Assembly: GCF_943193085.1 (NCBI RefSeq) | Contig: NZ_CALPCU010000013.1 | Span: 5,840-69,839, forward strand | Origin: Vermiculatibacterium agrestimuris | Lineage (GTDB): Bacteria; Bacillota; Clostridia; Oscillospirales; Oscillospiraceae | DNA: 64,000 bases | Direction: 5' to 3' | Shown: positions 33,024-40,028 of the stretch, one piece after another | Numbering within the stretch: position 1 is the stretch's first letter | How the letters are laid out: each line of letters opens with the position of its first letter | The notes under the pieces: generated by a model | Told to the model about the DNA's origin: nothing | Database searches by the model: none | The model's input: the letters and a program-made list of their open reading frames with translations, nothing else | Made by a program: the position numbers and the translations under genes

Positions 33024-33362
33024 TCAATCTGTGCAATCCGGTAGATTGCGTTCTCCCCATTGTTTCATATAGCGGATCACATCAATAAAGCTCATTCCCA
33101 GTTCAGACAGCGTGTATTCCACCCTTGGCGGAATCTCCTTATAGTCATGCCGGATCAAAAATCCATCGGCTTCTAATTCCCGAAGCTGTTTTGTCAGGGA
33201 GGACTCCGTGATCTCGCCGAGCTGGCGGCGCAAAGCGCCAAACCTGTGAATGTCGTGAAAGGCAATATAGTAGAGGATTTCGAGTTTCCACTTTCCGCCC
33301 AACATTTTTTGAAGCGTTGACATGGTTTTGCAGCGTTGGATCGCTGTTTCTGTTTTTCTCAT
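33024..33362 (-). CDS. HxlR-family transcriptional regulator
   Basis: A 112-residue winged-helix protein. The family marker Cys near the N terminus (IQRCKTMSTLQKMLGGKWKLEILYYIA), recognition region FGALRRQLGEITESSLTKQLRELEADGFLIRHDY, and the dimerization helix at the C terminus are all present. HxlR proteins often sense reactive electrophiles or redox changes via that Cys. Start at ATG 33362 with CAGGAGGTCGTGGAA. Divergent from the radical SAM gene, with palindromes between them. Confidence 0.93.
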   Translation of the reverse strand: MRKTETAIQRCKTMSTLQKMLGGKWKLEILYYIAFHDIHRFGALRRQLGEITESSLTKQLRELEADGFLIRHDYKEIPPRVEYTLSELGMSFIDVIRYMKQWGERNLPDCTD

Positions 33363-33413
33363 TTCCACGACCTCCTGTCAATACATTGTATCGCTGTAAC
33401 ATCAAAATAGCAA

Positions 33414-33464
33414 GGTACTACAAAAAAGTACCGTACTTTTATTTTCTTTGTACTATGATATAAT
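33414..33464 (+). promoter_or_regulatory. Promoter of the radical SAM gene with candidate HxlR operator
   Basis: GGTACT (33414-33419), 7-bp spacer, AGTACC (33427-33432) is a perfect dyad typical of HxlR/YodB-type sites (TACT/AGTA). TGATATAAT at 33456-33464 is an extended -10. Confidence 0.5.
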
Positions 33465-33489
33465 GACGGAAAAACAAGGAGGTTCTGCT

Positions 33490-34425
33490 ATGCACTACAC
33501 GGGAACAATATGGCGGCCGCCTTACGAGGCTTCCTCGCTGCTGCTTGAAGTCACGGCTGGCTGCACCCACCACAAATGTAAATTCTGTACGCTCTATCAT
33601 GACCTGCCGTTCAAATTCAGAATGTCCCCCCTTGCGGATATCGAGAGCGACCTGCAGGAGGCCCAGCTCTGGAGTAACGACCCTATCTCCATGCTGACGG
33701 CCCGCTTGCAGGGGATACCCAGGCCGGAACGTATCCAGCGGGCTTTTTTGACCGGGGCAAACCCCTTTGTATTGAAGTGTGAACGGCTTATGGCTATTGC
33801 TGACCTGATCCGGCAGTACATTCCCTCCATTAAAACGATTGGATGCTTTTCACGAATTACAGATGTTGCGTTAAAGTCGGACGAGGAATTGGCATCACTC
33901 CATCAAGCTGGATATGACGGCCTGACCATCGGAATAGAAACTGGCGATGATGAAGCCCTGCGATTTATGAATAAAGGCTATGTCGCCGCTGATATTGTAA
34001 AGCAATGCCGGCGGTTAGACAAGGTCGGTATTCATTACAGCTTCTTCTACCTGGTGAGTATTTCCGGCGCCGGCCGGGGCGAAATTGGCGCAAAAGCGAC
34101 TGCTGCCGTCTGCAATCAACTCCACCCAACGCTCATTGGCGTCAATATGTTGACCATCTGCCCGGATTCGGAGCTTTATCAGGAAATCCAACGTGGCAAC
34201 TGGCAAGAGGAAAGTGAGATTGAAAAGTATAAGGAAATTCGCACTCTCCTTGAAAACTTGGAGATACCTACCCAATTTGCCGCTTTAGGCGCATCCAATG
34301 CGTTTCAGTTTCAAGGAACTCTGCCGGAGGATAAAGACGTTCTTGCCGCGGCGCTTGACAAAATCATTAAAAATGTACGGGAGGATGACTTGCGTGAATA
34401 TCGCAAGAAGCTCCCCCACTTATAA
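33490..34425 (+). CDS. Radical SAM protein of unknown specificity
   Basis: A 311-residue radical SAM enzyme. The cluster motif is C-x4-C-x2-C in TAGCTHHKCKFCTLY, the spacing used by a COG1032-like clade. The SAM-binding GDDEALRFMNKGY segment lies mid-protein. There is no B12 or extra Fe-S domain. It would produce a 5'-deoxyadenosyl radical; the substrate is unknown. Start at ATG 33490 with AAGGAGGTTCTGCT. The divergent HxlR gene probably regulates it. Confidence 0.88.
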   Translation: MHYTGTIWRPPYEASSLLLEVTAGCTHHKCKFCTLYHDLPFKFRMSPLADIESDLQEAQLWSNDPISMLTARLQGIPRPERIQRAFLTGANPFVLKCERLMAIADLIRQYIPSIKTIGCFSRITDVALKSDEELASLHQAGYDGLTIGIETGDDEALRFMNKGYVAADIVKQCRRLDKVGIHYSFFYLVSISGAGRGEIGAKATAAVCNQLHPTLIGVNMLTICPDSELYQEIQRGNWQEESEIEKYKEIRTLLENLEIPTQFAALGASNAFQFQGTLPEDKDVLAAALDKIIKNVREDDLREYRKKLPHL

Positions 34426-34435
34426 AAATAGCGGG

Positions 34436-34475
34436 CCCCGCACAGGTGGATCCTTATAATGATGCGGGCTTTTTA
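34436..34475 (+). terminator. Terminator after the radical SAM gene
   Basis: CCCGCA (34437-34442) pairs with TGCGGG (34463-34468), then CTTTTTATT. Confidence 0.65.
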
Positions 34476-34551
34476 TTGCGAAACCTTCCAGTAAAAAATC
34501 CTCCCCAATGGACATACTGACCGCAGGAATGAACAGAAAGGCGGCGTTGGT

Positions 34552-35274
34552 GTGAAAGGGAAGGAAAAAGTTGTTGCCCTGGCTTTGGCGTTGGCACTGA
34601 CGCTGGCGGGGGCGCGGTGGAGAGCGCCGGCGGCGGTGACGGCGGAAGGCCCGGCGGAGATCGGGACGCAGGGCCCTCTCATTGCGCTCACCTTTGACGA
34701 CGGCCCCCGCCGCTCCACCACCACCCAGCTTTTGGAGGGCCTGGCCCAGCGGGGGGTCGCCGCCACCTTTTTTCTCATTGGCGAGCAGGTGGAGGGCAAC
34801 GAGGATCTGGTGGCCAGAATGGAGGCGGAGGGACACCAGGTGGGGATCCACACCTGGGATCACGTCTCCCTTGCCGGGCTCAATGCCAGAGATTTTTACA
34901 GTCAGGTGGAGCGGACGGGCTCTCTGCTGTCCCAGACGCTGGGGCATGGGGGCTTTTTCCTTCGCCCGCCCTATGGACTGGTGGACAACGGGGTGAAAAA
35001 GCGCTCCGGCACGCCGATCATATTATGGTCGGTAGACCCCACCGACTGGGACGACAAAAATACCCAGCGGGTGGTGAGCGAGGTGGTCTCCCAGGCCCGG
35101 GACGGGGACATCATTCTCCTGCATGACATCTATCCCACTTCGGTGGAGGCGGCGCTTCAGATCGTGGACGCCCTCCACGCCAAGGGGTTTCTCTTTGTCA
35201 CGGTGGAGGAGCTGGCCCTCCAGCATCACGTGGCGCTGGAGCCGGGAGAGGTCTACTGCAACTTCTGGCCGTAA
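34552..35274 (+). CDS. Polysaccharide deacetylase (NodB domain), exported
   Basis: A 240-residue protein with a signal peptide (about 1-30) and a NodB fold. Motif 1 is ALTFDDGPR with the catalytic Asp and metal Asp, motif 2 HTWDH supplies the two metal His, motif 3 FFLRPPYG, motif 4 WSVDPTDW, motif 5 ILLHDIY. This resembles spore-cortex or peptidoglycan N-acetyl deacetylases (PdaA/PgdA-like). GTG start. Stands alone. The integrative element is inserted about 80 bp after its stop. Confidence 0.9.
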   Translation: MKGKEKVVALALALALTLAGARWRAPAAVTAEGPAEIGTQGPLIALTFDDGPRRSTTTQLLEGLAQRGVAATFFLIGEQVEGNEDLVARMEAEGHQVGIHTWDHVSLAGLNARDFYSQVERTGSLLSQTLGHGGFFLRPPYGLVDNGVKKRSGTPIILWSVDPTDWDDKNTQRVVSEVVSQARDGDIILLHDIYPTSVEAALQIVDALHAKGFLFVTVEELALQHHVALEPGEVYCNFWP

Positions 35275-35355
35275 TTACAAAATAGTCACAGTGAAAAGTG
35301 AAAAATGTAGTATTTCCAAGGGACGAGGGGCCACAGTAGGCGAGGAAAAGGGCCT

Positions 35356-35379
35356 GTTTTCCCTTTAGTTTTCCCTTTA
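35356..35379. repeat. Left attachment repeat (attL)
   Basis: 24 bp identical to 42289-42312; flanks differ on both sides. It lies 245 bp from the integrase stop. The 349-bp stretch 35275-35623 otherwise has an imperfect WalR-like box (35275-35291) and the integrase terminator. Confidence 0.75.
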
Positions 35380-35560
35380 CAGCTTTTGGGGAGGGTGTTT
35401 GCGGGCCTCTTTTGATGTCCGAATCGGAAACCGGCGACGGCCACCAGGCGGAGCTTGCCCGGGCCGCGGCGGCCCGCCCGCTCGGTGGGGATCTTCTTGG
35501 CGCCGGTCACCGGGCCCAGCTGGGGAGCTGGCCGGGGTGATCTCCGGGCCCACAACATAG

Positions 35561-35590
35561 AAAAACCGAGCGGGAGGGTGTCCCGCTCGG
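35561..35590 (-). terminator. Integrase terminator
   Basis: Leftward: CCGAGCGGGA / TCCCGCTCGG hairpin followed by TTTTT. Confidence 0.8.
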
Positions 35591-35623
35591 TGGTGTGGCC
35601 TTTATGGGGGGCGGCTGGGTCGC

Positions 35624-36793
35624 TCAGAGGCCCAGGACGCCGGTTATATACTGTTCCATATGCTGGGCGCTGTCCCGCTTCATCTGCTCCGTGACGTGGC
35701 CGTAAACGTCCAGGGTGAAGGCGGCGGTGGCGTGGCCCAGGTTGCCCTGTATGGTCTTGATGTCGTCCCCGGCCCGGAGGGCGGCCACGGCGTAAGAGTG
35801 GCGGAGATCGTGGAAGCGGGCGTCGGGGCGGCCTATGGAGGCGGCCATCCGCTTGAACTGGCTGTAGGCGGTGTAGGGTGGGATATAGTGGCCTATGGCG
35901 TCGGTAAAGACAAAGCCGCCGTCCTCCCACAGCTCCCCGGCCTTCAAGCGCTGCTTGGCCTGCTCTGTCCGGTGGCGCTTGAGCATGGACATGATCCAGG
36001 GGGCGGGGGCTACGGTGCGCCCCTTTCCGCTCTTGGGAGACTGGAGAGTGTATTCCTCTGCACCAGGGAGGCGCTGGAGCTGCTTATTGACGGTGATGAC
36101 GCCGCTTTTGAAGTCCACGGCGTCCCAGGTGAGGCCCACGATCTCACTTTTCCGCATACCGGTAAAGAGGGCGAGGGTGAACAAGGCCTCCAGGCGGTGG
36201 CCCTTGATGGCCTGTAAAAAAGCCTTTGTCTCCGCTTCGTCGAGGGGGCGCAGCTCGGTCTTCTCGATGCGGGGGAGGGTACAGGCGTCGGCGGGGTTAA
36301 AGCGGAGATAGCCCAGCTTCACGGCCTGCTGAAGGGCGTGGTGAAGCACGGCGTGAACCACGTGGACGCTGCGGGGACTGAGGCCCAGAGAAAGGCCGTT
36401 ATAGAGGCGCTGGATGGTGTGGGCACTGAGAGCGTCCAGCTTCACCGCCCCAAGGGCGGGACGGAGGTACAGGTCTATACGCTGCTGATAGGAGGCCGCC
36501 GTCTTCTTCTTGACGCCGCCCAGGTAGTCACGGGCCCAGATGTCCAGCCACTCGCCCACGGTGAGCTTGCAGGGGGCTTTATAGGTGCCCTCGTCCAGGG
36601 CGGCCACGGCGGCGGTGAGCTTCCGGGCGACTTCGGCTTGGGTTTGGCCGGTGAAGCTGCGCTGGATCTGTCTGCCGGTGCCGGGATCCCGGCCCACGGT
36701 GACACGGGCCTCCCAATAGGTGTATGGCTTTCCCTTCCGGGTGACGGTCTTCTTGCGGATGGTGCCGGTGCCGGAGGCCGCTCTTCTGGGCAT
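35624..36793 (-). CDS. Tyrosine site-specific integrase
   Basis: A 389-residue phage-type integrase. An AP2-like N-terminal arm-binding domain (ASGTGTIRKKTV, YTYWEARVTVGRDPGTGRQ), core-binding SAM-like domain (about 75-165) and catalytic domain with Arg in ALFTGMRKSEIVGLTWD, HxxR in FHDLRHSYAVAALRAG, a further His in NLGHATAAFTLDVYGHV and the nucleophile Tyr in the same segment. Start at ATG 36793 with GGAAGGATTTCC. A longer in-frame extension to 37105 overlaps a small RNA and toxin promoter and is rejected. Confidence 0.95.
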   Translation of the reverse strand: MPRRAASGTGTIRKKTVTRKGKPYTYWEARVTVGRDPGTGRQIQRSFTGQTQAEVARKLTAAVAALDEGTYKAPCKLTVGEWLDIWARDYLGGVKKKTAASYQQRIDLYLRPALGAVKLDALSAHTIQRLYNGLSLGLSPRSVHVVHAVLHHALQQAVKLGYLRFNPADACTLPRIEKTELRPLDEAETKAFLQAIKGHRLEALFTLALFTGMRKSEIVGLTWDAVDFKSGVITVNKQLQRLPGAEEYTLQSPKSGKGRTVAPAPWIMSMLKRHRTEQAKQRLKAGELWEDGGFVFTDAIGHYIPPYTAYSQFKRMAASIGRPDARFHDLRHSYAVAALRAGDDIKTIQGNLGHATAAFTLDVYGHVTEQMKRDSAQHMEQYITGVLGL

Positions 36794-36812
36794 GGAAATC
36801 CTTCCTTTCCTC

Positions 36813-36841
36813 TTGCCCTCCCGGCGCTCCTGTGGTACAAT
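36813..36841 (+). promoter_or_regulatory. Promoter of the small RNA
   Basis: TTGCCC 36813-36818, 17-bp spacer, TACAAT 36836-36841. Resembles the toxin promoter 119 bp downstream. Confidence 0.65.
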
Positions 36842-36847
36842 AAGAGC

Positions 36848-36930
36848 GCAAAGGGGCCTTGGTTTTAGCTGACTGTGGTCTTTTGCATCTACGCCGCTCC
36901 CGGAGGTCGCAACTCCGGGGGCGGTTTTTT
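36848..36930 (+). ncRNA. Candidate small RNA (about 83 nt)
   Basis: A promoter (36813-36841) and a strong terminator (CCGCTCCCGGAG 36894-36905 with CTCCGGGGGCGG 36913-36924, then TTTTTT) delimit a transcript with no usable ORF, between the integrase start and the toxin promoter. No family recognised. Confidence 0.55.
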
Positions 36931-36931
36931 G

Positions 36932-36960
36932 TTGCCATTTGTCGGGCGCTGTGGTATGAT
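36932..36960 (+). promoter_or_regulatory. Toxin promoter
   Basis: TTGCCA 36932-36937, 17-bp spacer, TATGAT 36955-36960; the spacer ends GCTGTGG as in the small-RNA promoter. Confidence 0.65.
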
Positions 36961-37055
36961 GGCCGTGGCGCTGCCCGTATACGGTAGGCGGTTGGCCCTC
37001 TTCATCTTGGAGGGGGCAGCTTCTTGGCCTCCTCCACTGAGAGGAGGCGGTGCCC

Positions 37056-37139
37056 ATGCTTACATACTCAGAGCTGTTCCAGTTCTGCCTTGTGGTCATC
37101 GGCATTATCGGCTTGTTTTTTCAGGCAAAAAAGAAGTAA
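37056..37139 (+). CDS. Putative holin-like type I toxin
   Basis: A 27-residue peptide: MLTYSELF, a single hydrophobic helix (FCLVVIGIIGLFF) and a basic tail QAKKK. This matches the holin-like/TxpA-BsrG-type toxin plan of about 25-35 residues. RBS GAGGAGG with 8-bp spacing. The mRNA would run from about 36967 to the terminator 37314-37346. An antisense RNA covers its stop codon and 3' region. Membrane depolarisation is the usual effect of this class; here it is inference. Confidence 0.68.
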   Translation: MLTYSELFQFCLVVIGIIGLFFQAKKK

Positions 37140-37216
37140 CCGCCCATGCTTTCCCGGCTGGCGGTTACTTCGTAACTAACAGAGGGGGCTGACCGTCTAC
37201 CGGCAGCGCCCTTTCT
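37127..37216 (-). ncRNA. Antisense RNA antitoxin
   Basis: A consensus promoter on the minus strand (TTGACA 37251-37246, exactly 17 bp, TATAAT 37228-37223) starts a leftward RNA. It ends at a perfect 12-bp hairpin (GAAGTAACCGCC / GGCGGTTACTTC) followed by six T. The RNA of about 90 nt is complementary to the last four codons and the 3' untranslated part of the toxin mRNA, the txpA/RatA and bsrG/SR4 arrangement. Confidence 0.68.
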
Positions 37217-37222
37217 ATGGTC

Positions 37223-37251
37223 ATTATAACCGTCCGGGGCTATGTTGTCAA
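37223..37251 (-). promoter_or_regulatory. Antitoxin RNA promoter (perfect consensus)
   Basis: TTGACA-N17-TATAAT reading leftward, the strongest promoter in the element. Confidence 0.85.
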
Positions 37252-37264
37252 TGTGAAGTTTCCT

Positions 37265-37313
37265 GATTCCTTCTCATTCCTTCTGATTTCTTACCTGTTT
37301 CTTCTCATTTCTT
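37265..37313. repeat. Pyrimidine-rich tandem repeats
   Basis: Five degenerate 10-11-bp units of the form ATTYCTTCTS between the toxin mRNA body and its terminator. Possible iterons or simple-sequence expansion. Confidence 0.4.
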
Positions 37314-37346
37314 CCCTTCCCGCTTTCGAGCGGGAGGGGCTTTTTT
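37314..37346 (+). terminator. Terminator of the toxin mRNA
   Basis: CCCTTCCCGCT, UUCG-type loop, AGCGGGAGGGG, then TTTTTT. Confidence 0.85.
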
Positions 37347-37407
37347 ATGCCCCGGCAAATGCCCAAACGCTTGGGGATTTGGCGGCGTCACCACCACCGG
37401 GGGCGGT

Positions 37408-37902
37408 TCAGCCTGCGCCGGTACCAGAGGAAGGGGATGAGCTTCCCGCCGCTTTTTTCCCGGCCAGGAGCTGGGCCCGGTAAGCCTCCACCTCCCGCTC
37501 GATGGCGGCCAGATCATCGGGAGGGGCGGGGGTGGCCGCCGCCTGCTGGGCGGCGAGCTCAGACGCCATTTTCTCCAGCAGCTCCCAGCCGTCTTCATTG
37601 AGACGGGAGAGCATGGAGACAAAGCGGCGCTTGAAGCTGTCCGGCTGGCCCGCAAGGGCACGGTCAACAAAGGCGGTGATCTCCTGATCTCTGGAGGTAG
37701 GGGAGAACATTTCCCCCTCCCCGGTGCGTAGCCACGATTCACTGACGCCAAATTCCCGGCAGATGGCGAAGATGGTCTGGTTAGACGTATTCCTCCCGCC
37801 CTCGATGAGGGCTATTGTATTTTGTTTCATACTGATACGGGAACCAAATTCCGCTTGCGTAAGGCCCAGGGCTTTCCGCAGTTTTTTTATACGCTCATTC
37901 AA
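37408..37902 (-). CDS. CI-like XRE repressor of the element
   Basis: A 164-residue protein. HTH at residues 5-60 (IKKLRKALGLTQAEFGSRISMKQNTIALIEGGRNTSNQTIFAICREFGVSESWLRTGEG), then a helical linker and Pro/Ser-rich tail. There is no LexA-type peptidase domain, so it is probably not SOS-cleaved. It reads leftward from a promoter facing the early operon, the usual lysogeny-switch layout. Confidence 0.9.
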   Translation of the reverse strand: MNERIKKLRKALGLTQAEFGSRISMKQNTIALIEGGRNTSNQTIFAICREFGVSESWLRTGEGEMFSPTSRDQEITAFVDRALAGQPDSFKRRFVSMLSRLNEDGWELLEKMASELAAQQAAATPAPPDDLAAIEREVEAYRAQLLAGKKAAGSSSPSSGTGAG

Positions 37903-37926
37903 TGGGTTAACCTCCTTTCTGCGATA

Positions 37927-37955
37927 ATAATATCACAGAAATATCCTCACGTCAA
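37927..37955 (-). promoter_or_regulatory. Repressor promoter
   Basis: Leftward TTGACG (37955-37950), 17-bp spacer, TATTAT (37932-37927). Confidence 0.75.
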
Positions 37956-37985
37956 TAATAAAATCGCAAAATAAGTAAAAAGGGG

Positions 37986-38014
37986 TTGACAATATAGATT
38001 TTACAATGTATGAT
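37986..38014 (+). promoter_or_regulatory. Early (rightward) promoter of the element
   Basis: TTGACA 37986-37991, 17-bp spacer, TATGAT 38009-38014. Confidence 0.8.
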
Positions 38015-38047
38015 TATCCTGTAATCTATGCGCTACATTGTAAAATC
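37997..38047. promoter_or_regulatory. Repressor operator: long inverted repeat
   Basis: GATTTTACAATGTA (37997-38010) and TACATTGTAAAATC (38034-38047) are perfect inverted copies, 23 bp apart. The first covers the -10 region of the rightward promoter and the second the early leader. Cooperative binding or looping is plausible. Confidence 0.7.
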
Positions 38048-38072
38048 ATCCCGAGCGGGAGGAGGTGAGCAC

Positions 38073-38219
38073 ATGACCGAGAAGGAAAAGACGATGGCCA
38101 AGCGGCTGGAGGAGTCCATGCCCAAGCTGACCGGGGAGGCTATGGCAGCTATGGCCGCCTATGGCGAGGGTATGGCGGCGGGGCTGGAGCTGGCCCAAAA
38201 GGCCCAGGCGGGACAGTGA
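38073..38219 (+). CDS. Small hypothetical protein
   Basis: A 48-residue helical, Ala/Met-rich peptide (MTEKEKTMAKRLEESMPKLTGEAMAAMAAYGEG...). First gene of the early operon, with a good GGAGGTGAGCAC RBS. Family not recognised; it may be an antirepressor-like or regulatory peptide. Confidence 0.7.
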   Translation: MTEKEKTMAKRLEESMPKLTGEAMAAMAAYGEGMAAGLELAQKAQAGQ

Positions 38220-38392
38220 GGGGCCCGGAGAAGGGCGGCGGGGCATTTATCCCGCCCCGTCTGCTGGAGGGGCTGACGTTCCATGAAGGGCCGGTGAAAT
38301 TTACCGGGCCGGTGTCCGAATTGGACACCAGGACCGGGCGGGAAGGCCCGCTCGACGGGGAAGGAGGTGAAAGGGGATGGACTTTGACTTGA
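38216..38392 (+). CDS. Possible small protein translated by GTGA coupling
   Basis: A 58-codon ORF starting with GTG overlapping the previous stop and ending inside the next gene. The sequence includes FIPPRLLEGLTFHEGPVKFTG and a palindromic GTGTCCGAATTGGACAC (38317-38333). The coupling style matches the rest of the operon, but low complexity makes it uncertain. Confidence 0.35.
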   Translation: MRGPEKGGGAFIPPRLLEGLTFHEGPVKFTGPVSELDTRTGREGPLDGEGGERGWTLT

Positions 38393-38676
38393 TCTCCGCT
38401 CTGTTCAGCGCCGGGATGGGCTTCGTGGCCCCGGAGCTGCTGGAGTTGGGCAAGGAGACCGGCGCAAAGCAGAAGGCGGATCAGGCAGCGCTTGACGCGC
38501 TGAATGCGCTGAAGATATCTGATACCGACCAAGAGCGGCTTGTGGATATCTTCGTACATGCGGGCTTTGAGGCCCAGCGGTGCGGGTTTATCAATGGCTT
38601 CCGGCTGGGCGTCCGCCTGATGGCGGAGGTATACGGAAACGACAAAAAGAAGGAGGAAACGGCATGTTCTATGTAA
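38377..38676 (+). CDS. Hypothetical helical protein
   Basis: A 99-residue acidic helical protein (MDFDLISALFSAGMGFVAPELLELGKETG ... FEAQRCGFINGFRLGVRLMAEVYG). Small proteins with this ending (G..NGFRLG..L..E) are common in clostridial prophages and elements; function unknown. RBS AAGGAGGTGAAAGGGG. Overlaps the next gene by 13 bp. Confidence 0.8.
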   Translation: MDFDLISALFSAGMGFVAPELLELGKETGAKQKADQAALDALNALKISDTDQERLVDIFVHAGFEAQRCGFINGFRLGVRLMAEVYGNDKKKEETACSM

Positions 38677-38894
38677 AGTACAAGGGCGAGGAGCTTCAGA
38701 TCAGGAAGGACACGGTATATAACAAGTGCCCCCGGTGCGGGAAGGAGGTCAAGGTGGACTTAGACGACCTGGCCGCCGGGATGGAGCGGGGAGCAAGCCT
38801 GCTGAAGAGCGGCGTCTACTGCGACGTTTGCGGGGAGCTGGCAAAGGCAGAGCTGGCGGAGGGACGGCCAATGACGGAGGAGGAAATGCCGTGA
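38664..38894 (+). CDS. Zinc-ribbon protein
   Basis: A 76-residue protein with two CxxC pairs (NKCPRCGKEV and VYCDVCGELA) about 32 residues apart, likely one structural zinc site. RBS AGGAGGAAACGGC. Its stop overlaps the next start. Confidence 0.78.
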   Translation: MFYVKYKGEELQIRKDTVYNKCPRCGKEVKVDLDDLAAGMERGASLLKSGVYCDVCGELAKAELAEGRPMTEEEMP

Positions 38895-39109
38895 GCGGAA
38901 AGAAAGCCGTTGAGGTGCCACCGTGGGAAAAGCTGGCCTTGAACGTCCCGGAGGCGGCGGCCCTGCTGGGGCTGTCAGAGGCGGCGGTCTATAACCTGGT
39001 ACATACCGAGGGCTTCCCGGCTATTCAGCCGGGGGGCGGGAAGTGGATCATCAACCGGGCACGGCTTCAGGACTGGCTGGACAAGCAGCTTCTGGGGGCG
39101 GAGATATGA
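38891..39109 (+). CDS. Excisionase-like helix-turn-helix protein
   Basis: A 72-residue MerR-like DNA-binding domain (LALNVPEAAALLGLSEAAVYNLVHTEGFPAIQPGGGKWIINRARLQDWLDKQL), the excisionase/HTH_17 pattern. GTG start overlapping the previous TGA. It is the candidate directionality factor for the tyrosine integrase, although it could also be a regulator. Confidence 0.85.
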   Translation: MSGKKAVEVPPWEKLALNVPEAAALLGLSEAAVYNLVHTEGFPAIQPGGGKWIINRARLQDWLDKQLLGAEI

Positions 39110-39534
39110 GGGACGGGGTGATCTTCGCCCTGTGTCTGGGGGCGGCGATATGCGCGGACAGCTTGCCGGTGTCCCTGCTGCTGGCTGTGGCGGCGCTGCT
39201 GCTATCCTTCCGGGCGGACAGGCCCAGGAAGGCCAAAAAGAGACCCGCCGAGCGGGCGGGGAAAGGAGCAAGGGCAATGAGCTATTATCGTACATGTCCC
39301 CATTGCGGGGCGCATCTGGATCCCGGCGAGCTGTGCGACTGCCGAGCCGTCAGCGACAAAGGAGCGCTACGGATCGGGCGTGCCCCTGGCGGGTACTGCC
39401 GGGATGTCAGAGGGCAAAAAGAGAGCCGCCCCGGTGCTACGAACACCAGAGGCGGCGAGGTCGGAAAAGCAACTGCCAAGCGGCTTATTCCTGCCTCTAT
39501 TTTAGGCTATGCCTGGGGAGGTTGTCAAGGGTGA
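39106..39534 (+). CDS. Membrane/zinc-ribbon protein, possibly two products
   Basis: A 142-residue frame. The N-terminal part is a single membrane segment (VIFALCLGAAICADSLPVSLLLAVAALLLSF). From ATG 39277, preceded by AAAGGAG, it encodes a separate-looking zinc-finger module (MSYYRTCPHCGAHLDPGELCDC). Translation may therefore yield a full and a short form. ATGA overlap with the upstream gene. No family recognised. Confidence 0.6.
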   Translation: MRDGVIFALCLGAAICADSLPVSLLLAVAALLLSFRADRPRKAKKRPAERAGKGARAMSYYRTCPHCGAHLDPGELCDCRAVSDKGALRIGRAPGGYCRDVRGQKESRPGATNTRGGEVGKATAKRLIPASILGYAWGGCQG

Positions 39535-40016
39535 ATTATCAAGGGATCGTTGACCGCCTTCGTCAGAATGAAGATCATTTCATCCGTGTGGGGGACAGCT
39601 GGCCCGGCCACGATGGGCCCGCCGTGTCACTCTATCCGAATTTGGCCGCCGAGCTGGTGGCGCGGGAATGGCAGATCACCACGCCGTCAAATGCCGCCGG
39701 AGTCTCACGGGAGAAAATGACAAGGGTGATCGAGGACGGGGCAGAGCTGGAGGAAGAACGGTTGGAAGCGATTGCCCGGCGCATGGAGATCACTATGGGG
39801 TATCTCAAGGCGCCTATGCTGGCCTATGTTGACCCAACCACCAAGAAGGGACGGCGCAAGCGGGCGGTTTTGAAACGGCTGCTTCAGCGGTCAGACACCT
39901 TTCAGGGGATCCACACATTCAATGCGCAGGACACCCTTGCGGAACTAAAGCGGGGGCAGTGCGTTACCTATGCGGCGTGGAGCTGGGCCTGCTGTTCCAC
40001 TCAATGGGAAGCGTAG
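39531..40016 (+). CDS. XRE-like regulator of the element
   Basis: A 161-residue protein. After a short N-terminal extension (MNYQGIVDRLRQNEDHFIRVGDSWPG) there is an HTH-like region (TPSNAAGVSREKMTRVIEDGAELEEERLEAIARRMEITMGYL), then a basic C-terminal part. GTG start coupled to the previous gene, RBS GGGGAGG. It may control replication genes downstream. Confidence 0.65.
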   Translation: MNYQGIVDRLRQNEDHFIRVGDSWPGHDGPAVSLYPNLAAELVAREWQITTPSNAAGVSREKMTRVIEDGAELEEERLEAIARRMEITMGYLKAPMLAYVDPTTKKGRRKRAVLKRLLQRSDTFQGIHTFNAQDTLAELKRGQCVTYAAWSWACCSTQWEA

Positions 40017-40028
40017 GGGGTGGGAAAG

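Noticed and set aside
35356..35379. Tandem TTTTCCCTTTA units as a CRISPR-like or satellite repeat
   Set aside because: Only two units at each site with no spacers; the two sites flank an integrase-bearing element, so attachment repeats explain them.
36794..37105. 104-codon N-terminal extension of the integrase
   Set aside because: It would cover the small-RNA terminator and toxin promoter on the other strand, and the extra residues show no domain; ATG 36793 has a proper RBS and begins the integrase family N terminus.
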